A DNA stretch of 64,000 bases from Sabellastarte sp. h YS-2021 (GCA_964017235.1 OZ024931.1:138200033-138264032); one strand, 5' to 3'. Counted from the stretch's first letter, positions 51,471 through 61,797 are shown. A program made the numbers and translations. The notes: generated from the sequence alone by a model not told the origin.

Positions 51471-54400
51471 AGCCAAACTTAAAAGTGCTTATAACTCACT
51501 TATTATTGGTCCTAGAGGCTTTGGATGGTAAACCAACATATGGAAAATCATGTGCTGAGAATCTTCTGGCGTGATCAGATTTGACCTTGGGCCCCTCCTT
51601 CAAGGTCAAATGAGCACAGCAAAACTTAAACGTGCTTATAACTCGCTTATTATTGGTCTTAGAGGTTTGGGATGGTAAACCAACATATAGGAAATCATGG
51701 GCTGGGAATCTTCTGGCGTGGTCAGATTTGACCTTGGGCCCCTCCTTCAAGGTCAAATGAGGACAACCAAACTTAAAAGTGCTTATAACTTGCTTATTAT
51801 TGGTCCTAGAGGTTTGGGATGGTGACCCAACATATAGGAAATCATGGGCTGGGAATTTTCTGGCGTGGTTGGATTTGACCTTGGGCCCCTCCTTCAAGGT
51901 CAAATGAGGACAGCCAAACTTAAACGTGCTTATAACTCGCTTATTATTGGTCCTAGAGGTTTAGGATGGTAAACCAACATATAGAAAATCATGGGCTGGG
52001 AATCTTCTAATGTGGTTGGATTTGACCTTGGGCCTCTCCTTCACGGTCAAACGAGGACAGCCAAACTGTAAAGTGCTTATAACTGACTTATTATTACTCC
52101 TAGAGCTTTGGCATGGTAACCAACATATAGGAAATCATGGGCTGGGAATCTTCTGGCGTGGTCGGATTTGACCTTGGGCCCCTCCTTCAAGGTCAAATGA
52201 GGACAGCCAAACTTAAACGTGCTTATAACTCGCTTATTATTGGTCCTAGAGGTTTGGGATGGTAAACCAGCATATAGGAAATCATGGGCTGGGAATCTTC
52301 TGGTGTTGTCGTATTTGACCTTGGGCCCCTCCTTCAAGGTCAAACGAGGATAGCCAAAGGTAAAAGTGCCTATAATTCTCTTATTATTGGTCCTAGAGGT
52401 TTGGGATGGTAAACCAACATATAGAAAATCATGGGCTGGGAATCTTCTGGTGTGGTCGGATTTGACCTTGGGCCCCTCCTTCAAGGTCAAACGAGGACAG
52501 CCAAACTGTAAAGTGTTTATAACTGACTTATTATTAGTCGTAGAGGTTTCGGATGGTAAACCAGCATATAGAAAATTCTGGGCTGGGAATCTTCTGGTGT
52601 GGTTGGATTTGACCTTGGGCCCCTCCTTCAAGGTCAAATGAGGACAGCCAAAGGCAAAAGTGCTTATAACTCGCTTATTATTGGTCCTAGAGGTTTGGGA
52701 TGGTAAACTAATATATAGGAAGTCATAGGCTGGGAATCTTCTTTTGTGGTCGGATTTGACCTTGGGCCCCTCCTTCAATGTCAAATGAGGACAGCCAAAC
52801 TTAAAAGTGCTTATAACTCACTTATTATTGGTCCTAGAGGCTTGGGATGGTAAACCAACCTATAGGAAATCATGGGCTGGGAATCTTCTGGCATGGTCGG
52901 ATTTGACCTTGGGCCCCTCCTTCAAGGTCAAATGAGGATAGCCAAACTTAAAAGTGCTTATAACTCGCTTATTATTGATCCTAGTGGTTTGGGATGGGGA
53001 ACCAACATACAGGAAATCATGGTCTGGGAATCTTCTGGCATGGTCGGATTTGACCTTGGGCTCCTCCTTCAATGTCAAACAAGGACAGCTAAACCTAAAA
53101 GTGCTTATAACTCGCTTATTATTGGTCCTAGAGGCTTGGGATGGTAAACCAGCATATAGGAAATCATGGGCTGGGAATCTTCTCCTGTGGTCAGATTTGA
53201 CCTTGGGCCCCTCCTTCAAGGTCAAATGAGGACAACCAAACTTAAAAGTGCTTATAACTTGCTTATTATTGGTCCTAGAGGTTTGGGATGGTGACCCAAC
53301 ATATAGGAAATCATGGGCTGGGAATTTTCTGGCGTGGTTGGATTTGACCTTGGGCCCCTCCTTCAAGGTCAAATGAGGACAGCCAAACTTAAACGTGCTT
53401 ATAACTCGCTTATTATTGGTCCTAGAGGTTTAGGATGGTAAACCAACATATAGAAAATCATGGGCTGGGAATCTTCTAATGTGGTTGGATTTGACCTTGG
53501 GCCTCTCCTTCAAGGTCAAACGAGGACAGCCAAACTGTAAAGTGCTTATAACTGACTTATTATTACTCCTAGAGGTTTGGCATGGTAACCAACATATAGG
53601 AAATCATGGGCTGGGAATCTTCTGGCGTGGTCGGATTTGACCTTGGGCCCCTCCTTCAAGGTCAAATGAGGACAGCCAAACTTAAACGTGCTTATAACTC
53701 GCTTATTATTGGTCCTAGAGGTTTGGGATGGTAAACCAGCATATAGGAAATCATGGGCTGGGAATCTTCTGGTGTTGTCGTATTTGACCTTGGGCCCCTC
53801 CTTCAAGGTCAAACGAGGATAGCCAAAGTTAAAAGTGCCTATAATTCTCTTATTATTGGTCCTAGAGGTTTGGGATGGTAAACCAACATATAGAAAATCA
53901 TGGGCTGGGAATCTTCTGCTGTGGTCAGATTTGACCTTGGGCCCCTCCTTCAAGGTCAAATGAGGACAACCAAACTTAAAAGTGCTTATAACTTGCTTAT
54001 TATTGGTCCTAGAGGTTTGGGATGGTAAAGCAACATATAGAAAATCAAGGGCTGAGAATCTTCTGGGGTGATCGGATTTGACCTTTGCCCCCTCCTTCAA
54101 GGTCAAACAAGGATAGCCAAAGGTAAAAGTGCCTATAACGCGCTTATTATTGGTCCTAAAGGTTTGGGATGGTAAACCAACATATAAAAAATCATGGGCT
54201 GGGAATCTTCTGGTGTGGTCGGATTTGACCTTGGGCCCCTCCTTCAAGGTCAAACAAGGATAGCCAAAGGTAAAAGTGCCTATGCACACGCTTATTATTG
54301 GTCCTAGAGGTTTGGGATGGTAAACCAACATATAAAAAATCATGGGCTGGGAATCTTCTGGTGTGGTCAGATTTGACCTTGGGCCCCTCATTCAAGGTAA

Positions 54401-57400
54401 AATGAGGACAGCCAAACTTAAAAGTGCTTATAACTCACTTATTATTGGTCGTAGATGTTAGGGATGGTAAACCAACATATAGGAAATCATGCGCTTGGAA
54501 TCTTCTGGCGTGGTCGGATTTGACCTTGGGCCCGTCCTTCAAAGTCAAATGAGGACAGCCAAACTGTAAAGTGCTTATAACTGACTTATTATTAGACCTA
54601 GAGGTTTGGGATGGTAAACCAGCATATAGAAAATTCTGGGCTGGGAATCTTCTGGTGTGGTCGGATTTGACCTTGGGCCCCTCCTTCAAGGTCAAATGAG
54701 GATAGCCAAAGGTAAAAGTGCTTATAACTTGCTTATTATTGGTCCTAGAGGTTTGGGATGGTAAACTAATATATAGGAAGTCATTGGCTGGGAATCTTCT
54801 TTTGTGGTCGGATTTGACCTTGGGCCCCTACTTCAATGTCAAATGAGGACAGCCAAAATTAAAAGTGTTTATAACTCACTTATTATTGGTCCTAGAGGCT
54901 TGGGATGTTAAACCAACCTATAGGAAATCATGGGCTGGGAATCTTCTGGCATGGTCGGATTTGACCTTGGGCCCCTCTTTCAAGGTCAAATGAGGATAGC
55001 CAAACTTAAAAGTGCTTATAACTCGCTTATTATTGATCCTAGTGGTTTGGGATGGGGAACCAACATACAGGAAATCATGGTCTGGGAATCTTCTGGCATG
55101 GTCGGATTTGACCTTGGGCCCCTCCTTCAAGGTCAAGTGAAGACAGCCAAACTTAAAAGTGCTTATAACTTGCTTATTATTGGTCCTAGAGGTTTGGGAT
55201 GGTAACCAAGGCATAGGAAACCATGGGCTGGGAATCTTCTGGCATGGTCGGATTTGACCTTTGGCACCTCCTTCAAGGTCAAATGAGGATAGCCAAACTT
55301 AAAAGTGCTTATAACTCACTTATTATTGGTCCTAGAGGCTTTGGATGGTAAACCAACATATGGAAAATCATGGGCTGAGAATCTTCTGGCGTGATCAGAT
55401 TTGACCTTGGGCCCCTCCTTCAAGGTCAAATGAGCACAGCAAAACTTAAACGTGCTTATAACTCGCTTATTATTGGTCCTAGAGGTTTGGGATGGTAAAC
55501 CAACATATAGGAAATCATGGGCTGGGAATCTTCTGGCGTGGTCAGATTTGACCTTGGGCCCCTCCTTCAAGGTCAAATGAGGACAACCAAACTTAAAAGT
55601 GCTTATAACTTGCTTATTATTGGTCCTAGAGGTTTGGGATGGTGACCCAACATATAGGAAATCATGGGCTGGGAATTTTCTGGCGTGGTTGGATTTGACC
55701 TTGGGCCCCTCCTTCAAGGTCAAATGAGGACAGCCAAACTTAAACGTGCTTATAACTCGCTTATTATTGGTCCTAGAGGTTTAGGATGGTAAACCAACAT
55801 ATAGAAAATCATGGGCTGGGAATCTTCTAATGTGGTTGGATTTGACCTTGGGCCTCTCCTTCACGGTCAAACGAGGACAGCCAAACTGTAAAGTGCTTAT
55901 AACTGACTTATTATTACTCCTAGAGCTTTGGCATGGTAACCAACATATAGGAAATCATGGGCTGGGAATCTTCTGGCGTGGTCGGATTTGACCTTGGGCC
56001 CCTCCTTCAAGGTCAAATGAGGACAGCCAAACTTAAACGTGCTTATAACTCGCTTATTATTGGTCCTAGAGGTTTGGGATGGTAAACCAGCATATAGGAA
56101 ATCATGGGCTGGGAATCTTCTGGTGTTGTCGTATTTGACCTTGGGCCCCTCCTTCAAGGTCAAACGAGGATAGCCAAAGGTAAAAGTGCCTATAATTCTC
56201 TTATTATTGGTCCTAGAGGTTTGGGATGGTAAACCAACATATAGAAAATCATGGGCTGGGAATCTTCTGGTGTGGTCGGATTTGACCTTGGGCCCCTCCT
56301 TCAAGGTCAAACGAGGACAGCCAAACTGTAAAGTGTTTATAACTGACTTATTATTAGTCGTAGAGGTTTCGGATGGTAAACCAGCATATAGAAAATTCTG
56401 GGCTGGGAATCTTCTGGTGTGGTTGGATTTGACCTTGGGCCCCTCCTTCAAGGTCAAATGAGGACAGCCAAAGGCAAAAGTGCTTATAACTCGCTTATTA
56501 TTGGTCCTAGAGGTTTGGGATGGTAAACTAATATATAGGAAGTCATAGGCTGGGAATCTTCTTTTGTGGTCGGATTTGACCTTGGGCCCCTCCTTCAATG
56601 TCAAATGAGGACAGCCAAACTTAAAAGTGCTTATAACTCACTTATTATTGGTCCTAGAGGCTTGGGATGGTAAACCAACCTATAGGAAATCATGGGCTGG
56701 GAATCTTCTGGCATGGTCGGATTTGACCTTGGGCCCCTCCTTCAAGGTCAAATGAGGATAGCCAAACTTAAAAGTGCTTATAACTCGCTTATTATTGATC
56801 CTAGTGGTTTGGGATGGGGAACCAACATACAGGAAATCATGGTCTGGGAATCTTCTGGCATGGTCGGATTTGACCTTGGGCTCCTCCTTCAATGTCAAAC
56901 AAGGACAGCTAAACCTAAAAGTGCTTATAACTCGCTTATTATTGGTCCTAGAGGCTTGGGATGGTAAACCAGCATATAGGAAATCATGGGCTGGGAATCT
57001 TCTCCTGTGGTCAGATTTGACCTTGGGCCCCTCCTTCAAGGTCAAATGAGGACAACCAAACTTAAAAGTGCTTATAACTTGCTTATTATTGGTCCTAGAG
57101 GTTTGGGATGGTGACCCAACATATAGGAAATCATGGGCTGGGAATTTTCTGGCGTGGTTGGATTTGACCTTGGGCCCCTCCTTCAAGGTCAAATGAGGAC
57201 AGCCAAACTTAAACGTGCTTATAACTCGCTTATTATTGGTCCTAGAGGTTTAGGATGGTAAACCAACATATAGAAAATCATGGGCTGGGAATCTTCTAAT
57301 GTGGTTGGATTTGACCTTGGGCCTCTCCTTCAAGGTCAAACGAGGACAGCCAAACTGTAAAGTGCTTATAACTGACTTATTATTACTCCTAGAGGTTTGG

Positions 57401-58376
57401 CATGGTAACCAACATATAGGAAATCATGGGCTGGGAATCTTCTGGCGTGGTCGGATTTGACCTTGGGCCCCTCCTTCAAGGTCAAATGAGGACAGCCAAA
57501 CTTAAACGTGCTTATAACTCGCTTATTATTGGTCCTAGAGGTTTGGGATGGTAAACCAGCATATAGGAAATCATGGGCTGGGAATCTTCTGGTGTTGTCG
57601 TATTTGACCTTGGGCCCCTCCTTCAAGGTCAAACGAGGATAGCCAAAGTTAAAAGTGCCTATAATTCTCTTATTATTGGTCCTAGAGGTTTGGGATGGTA
57701 AACCAACATATAGAAAATCATGGGCTGGGAATCTTCTGCTGTGGTCAGATTTGACCTTGGGCCCCTCCTTCAAGGTCAAATGAGGACAACCAAACTTAAA
57801 AGTGCTTATAACTTGCTTATTATTGGTCCTAGAGGTTTGGGATGGTAAAGCAACATATAGAAAATCAAGGGCTGAGAATCTTCTGGGGTGATCGGATTTG
57901 ACCTTTGCCCCCTCCTTCAAGGTCAAACAAGGATAGCCAAAGGTAAAAGTGCCTATAACGCGCTTATTATTGGTCCTAAAGGTTTGGGATGGTAAACCAA
58001 CATATAAAAAATCATGGGCTGGGAATCTTCTGGTGTGGTCGGATTTGACCTTGGGCCCCTCCTTCAAGGTCAAACAAGGATAGCCAAAGGTAAAAGTGCC
58101 TATGCACACGCTTATTATTGGTCCTAGAGGTTTGGGATGGTAAACCAACATATAAAAAATCATGGGCTGGGAATCTTCTGGTGTGGTCAGATTTGACCTT
58201 GGGCCCCTCATTCAAGGTAAAATGAGGACAGCCAAACTTAAAAGTGCTTATAACTCACTTATTATTGGTCGTAGATGTTAGGGATGGTAAACCAACATAT
58301 AGGAAATCATGCGCTTGGAATCTTCTGGCGTGGTCGGATTTGACCTTGGGCCCGTCCTTCAAAGTCAAATGAGGAC
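50737..58376. repeat. 3,820-bp tandem duplication at the array's right edge
   Basis: Copy 1 is about 50,737-54,556 and copy 2 about 54,557-58,376, with the same order of 26 units. Only a few differences are seen, such as GTGCTGAG/GGGCTGAG at 51,552/55,372 and GGTCTTAG/GGTCCTAG near 51,657/55,477. The odd near-terminal unit (CCCGTCCTTCAAAGTC, 54,532 and 58,352) is duplicated too, so the exchange reached the array boundary. Confidence 0.88.
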
Positions 58377-58427
58377 AGCCAAACTTAAAAGTGCTTATAA
58401 CTCCCTTATTATTGGTCCTAGAGGTTT

Positions 58428-58487
58428 TGGTGCATTGTCTTTACGGTGGATACAATTTGCACCGGTTCTCCGATGCGCTAGGTCTAG
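58428..58487. other. hairpin segment and CTAG, candidate Helitron-like 3' end
   Basis: Directly after the last unit, GGTGCATTGT (58,429-58,438) can pair with ACAATTTGCACC (58,452-58,463), leaving a two-base bulge. An alternative hairpin is GCACCGG-TTCT-CCGATGC (58,459-58,476, one mismatch), followed seven bases later by CTAG at 58,484-58,487 and then T. A short GC-rich hairpin, a spacer and CTRR before a T is the usual Helitron 3' terminus. It is suggestive only, since such signals are short. Confidence 0.35.
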
Positions 58488-58850
58488 TTAATTTTCATGC
58501 CCTTCAATATTTTGGAGTTTTTGTGAACTTTGGACTACTTTTGAGTAATAGAACATTTACCCAATATAATTAAATGACTTATAACTGTCAAACTATCACA
58601 TGTACAGCATTTTCTTCAAATATGTTGTTCAGGTACTTTTTCTGCACCTACAACATGGTCAGTAGTTTGGAAGTGTATCTTCATACTAGGTGAGTAATAG
58701 CTACTTTGTCAGTTTTTAATGGCAACCATAATGAGTAAATGGCTTATATCTTCAAAAGTATTGCAGCTGCACAATTTCTCAAATATGTTGTTCGTCTACT
58801 TTTTTGTGAACTGTAAGATATTTAAGTTTCACACTTGCTGCTCAAAATGG
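58488..58850. repeat. degenerate two-copy repeat, period about 165 bp
   Basis: AAATGACTTATAACTGTC at 58,572 corresponds to AAATGGCTTATATCTTC at 58,737. In each case TCTTCAAATATGTTGTTC or TCTCAAATATGTTGTTC follows some 60 bases later. Non-coding; the remainder shows nothing recognisable. Confidence 0.6.
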
Positions 58851-59640
58851 CTTCTTTTTTGCTACTTTTAGTGAAAATGTAAAAAATCACGAATATATCA
58901 GAAACTGTAAGAGATAAAGTAATTTTGAGCGAATTTTTTCACCCACAGGGTAGTTCAAGAATATCCTTTGCAAAATTTCAATTTTCGCTACTTTTGGCGG
59001 CCATCCCTGATTTTAGAGGAAAATAAAATCGGAAACGGTAAGAGAGAGAACCATTTTGAGTGAATTTTTGACCCACAGGGTAGTACAAGACTATTTTCTG
59101 GAAAGGGGAAAAATTACAATTTTTGCCACTTTTGGTGGCCATCTTGGATTTTAGTGGAAAATGAAAAATTGAAAATATCTTGGAAATGGTACGAGATAGA
59201 AATATTTCAATCATATTTTTGACCCACGGGGTTGTACAAGAGTATTCTCTGGAAAGGGGAAAAATTTCAATTTTCACCACCTTTGGCGGCCATCTTGGAT
59301 ATTAGTGGAAAATAAAAAATTGTGAATATCGAAAACAGTAAAGCGATTTTGAGTATATTTTTGACCCATACGGTAGTACAAAAGTATTCTGTGGAAAGGA
59401 GAAAAATTTCAATTTTTGCCACTTTGGGCGACCATCTTGCATTTTAGTGAAAACTAAAAAATTGTGAATATCTTGAAAACGGTAGAGCGAATTCAAGCAT
59501 ATTTTTGACCCATAGAGTAGTACAAAAGTATCCTCTGCAAAGAGGAAAAATTACAATTTTTGCTACTTTTGGTGGACATTTTAATTTTTAGTGGAAATTA
59601 AAAAATTGAAAATATCAAGGAAACCTTAAGAGAAAGAACC
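58851..59640. repeat. degenerate tandem array, period about 126-150 bp, 5-6 units
   Basis: The motif GCTACTTTTGGCGGCCATC and variants recur at about 58,861, 58,987, 59,125, 59,275, 59,418 and 59,562, giving intervals of 126, 138, 150, 143 and 144. Other shared parts are GACCCACAGGGTAGTACAAGA, split across the unit, and GTGAATATCTTGAAAACGGT. Units differ by many substitutions and indels, so the array is old. The minus-strand open frames at 58,978-59,280 and 59,302-59,496 are products of the repeat. Confidence 0.85.
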
Positions 59641-60720
59641 CCAGATTTTCAACTCTAATGTCCTACAGTATACCCACAAGCTCACAGAGACCAGAGCAGA
59701 TTTTTAAGGTGAAAGTCACTATAACAAGGTTAACTGTCAAATCATGGTCGCACTATGAACTTATGCAACTTCTGACAACCAATGTCCCTCCAAGGTAACA
59801 ACTTTCTACACCTTAAGATTTGCGAGATTTAGACCAGGTAAGATTCTTTTCCACAAGGTTAAAAGTCAAAAAACATCACACCAAAATCGTGAACACCTAC
59901 ACTCAGCAAACAATAATCATCCTATCCATTAACTTCTGACAATTTAAAGTTTATTAAGTCATATATACATATAATTATTGGGTCTGCCATGAAACGAATG
60001 TATATGACTATTGGGTCTTTAAAATCATTATATGTTCTTATTGTGTCTTCCTGTCAAAGCAAAGGATTGAATCCAAGATTTTCTACTCTGATGTCTAACA
60101 ATATAGTGACAAGCACCACAGAGATAGGAAAAGATCCAAACTCAGTATGACAAGGTTAAATGTTAAATCATGGTCAAACTATGAACTTGCACATGTGCCA
60201 ACCAATGTCCCTCCAAGGTAACAACTTCCTACATATTAAGATTTACGAGATATAGACCAGGCAGGATTTTAAAGGTCAAATTCTTTTCCACAAGGTTAAA
60301 GGTAAAAAACATCACACCAAAGTCTTGAACACCTACACTCAGCAAACAATAACCCTCCTATCTATTAACTTCTAAAAATTTAAAGTTTGTTAAGTAATAT
60401 ATATAATTATTGGGTCTGCCATCAAACAGATATATATGACTATTGGGTCTTTAAAATCATTATATAATCTTATTGGGTCTTGATGTTCCAGCAAAGGATT
60501 GAGACCCGTATCTTCCAATCTGATGTCTAACCGTATAGTGACAAGACCAGAGAGATGAGAAAAAATATTAAATATTAACTCAGTGTGACAAGGTTAAATG
60601 TCAAATCAAGGTCACACTATGAAGTTGCACATAATGTACTAACCAATGTCCCTACAAATTACAAACTTCCTATACCTTAAGATTTGCGAGATATAGACCA
60701 TATAGACCATATAGATCAGA
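59630..60720. repeat. 432-bp tandem repeat, about 2.5 copies
   Basis: Units begin near 59,640, 60,073 and 60,505 (spacing 433 and 432). Shared landmarks are ACTCTGATGTCTAAC, GACAAGGTTAAATGT, ACCAATGTCCCTCCAAGG, CCTTAAGATTTGCGAGAT, ACACCTACACTCAGCAAAC and ACTATTGGGTCTTTAAAATC. The third copy stops after GCGAGATATAGACCATAT. Copies are roughly 85-90 percent alike by eye. No coding capacity. Confidence 0.88.
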
Positions 60721-61539
60721 ACAAATTTCTTTTTGTCACAGACTTTTTTACTCATATTTACATGAAATAGGTATTCGGAGGACTGGTGGTTCTGTCATTA
60801 CATCAACTTCAGTAATATGTAATTCTATAACTGTGAAATTTATGCCTTGCAAAATGGACAAAACTTGATTAATTTCCATAACATGATAACTTTCCTATTG
60901 TTATTTGATTGTGACTATCTGTGTTGAACCAACAAATGTATGTTAATGTTAATTTGTTGTATGTGTGATTGCAAGAGATACATGTTGTGTGAATAGTATT
61001 AAAAATACCGTCTAACTACTTGCAAAAATATACAAGTAGGTAGAATAAAATTTTAAATTTACTATTTCAGTCTTGGCAATTGTTTAAGGTAGTAACATAT
61101 TGAACATTTGACTGTATTTTTACTATTACTGAACCTAATACAGACATTTAAGGCTCAAAACAAATTCATAGATATATATTCATAGATATCAGTTTCACTA
61201 TAAAAATACATACCCATCCACAACAACTAGTGCTGCTGATTGTTGAAAAGCCAGTTAATGCAGGTGGTTGTGCTAGACAGGACCCATATACTGACTGCAA
61301 GTTTCTTATTTTTATTCTAATATTAGGGGAATGCTCTAGTGCAACAATAACAAATAGATAACACACCTATATTAAAGGTATGAACATATATCTTTATTCC
61401 CATAATTATGCCCCTAAGATGAATACTGTTTCTATTACAATGCATCAAAAATGATAGGTGATGATGTTATCTTCAATGCTCTCGCATTGTTTACTTTTCA
61501 AACACTGTTCTAAAATCATGAGGTTGAAATTGATCTTGA
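60721..61539. other. AT-rich interval, no gene recognised
   Basis: About 0.8 kb without tandem structure, RNA gene or protein-like open frame. A minus-strand open frame of 66 codons at 61,166-61,366 has no recognisable motif. If the downstream exon candidate is real, this would be intron or upstream sequence. Confidence 0.5.
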
Positions 61540-61570
61540 ATAACAAAAATAAACTGCATTAAAATTTCAG

Positions 61571-61797
61571 AACAGACAGAAGGGGAGCACTGCCGTATTC
61601 TCAAGGAAAATGAGAAATTGATAAAGCAAAAAATCATTTTGGAAAAGGCTTTCGTGGACATGCTTTTGGAGAAGAAAATTATAGAGCAAAAGGAGTGCCA
61701 TCATGTAAAACGTAAGCTAGCCCATACTGGAGAAGATGAAGCTGTTACTGTCCTCTTTACAGTAAATAGATTTATATTTTCTACTAAAAGGCATTAA
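61571..61797 (+). CDS. candidate internal or terminal exon, charged coiled-coil-like segment
   Basis: After an acceptor-like TTAAAATTTCAG (ending 61,570), one frame stays open from 61,540 to a TAA at 61,795. The first fifty residues after the acceptor are rich in Lys and Glu, with Leu/Ile spaced as in a helix (ILKENEKL, IILEKAFVDMLLEKKIIEQ). This resembles a short coiled coil in composition. Possible donors are AAAC|GTAAGC at 61,711/61,712, giving a 141 base exon divisible by three, and TACA|GTAAAT at 61,761/61,762. If neither is used, the frame ends in RFIFSTKRH. No neighbouring exon was found and I do not recognise the family. It could be an exon of a larger gene, a transposon protein remnant or a chance opening; codon composition unlike the AT-rich surroundings favours a coding origin. 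Confidence 0.4.

Larger units (their letters stand above)
9561..58427. repeat. giant tandem array of a 147-bp unit (about 332 copies)
   Basis: Head-to-tail units from a diverged first copy (TTTGACCTTGAAG at 9,562) to the last, which breaks off after CCTAGAGG near 58,427. The period is 147 bp, for example GCTTATAACTCGC at 9,781 followed by GCTTATAGCTCGC at 9,928. Common elements per unit are CTTATTATTGGTCCTAGAGG, GGGATGGTAAACCA, ATCATGGGCTGGGAATCTTC and GACCTTGGGCCCCTCCTTCA. Units fall into recurring subtypes marked by AAACTTAAACGTG, AAACTGTAAAGTG, AAAGGTAAAAGTG, ATCCTAGTGGTTTG, GGTAACCAAGGCATAGG or CTAATATATAGGAAGTC. The GGTAACC subtypes are 146 bp. Because 147 = 3 x 49, several frames stay open over many units on both strands; I judge this non-coding. 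Confidence 0.97.

Noticed and set aside
9561-58427. CRISPR array
   Set aside because: The whole unit repeats with no unique spacers, the unit is far longer than CRISPR repeats, no cas genes are present, and the context is eukaryotic.
9561-58427. CENP-B box in the 147 bp unit, as proof of a centromere
   Set aside because: I found no match to the TTCG....A..CGGG pattern in the unit, so centromere identity rests only on array size and symmetry and is not claimed.
58978-59496. Minus-strand open frames of 100 and 64 codons
   Set aside because: Both are read-through of the roughly 143 bp degenerate tandem array, with internal repetition matching the DNA repeat.
61166-61366. 66-codon minus-strand open frame
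   Set aside because: No recognisable domain, and length within chance for AT-rich DNA; opposite strand to the exon candidate.
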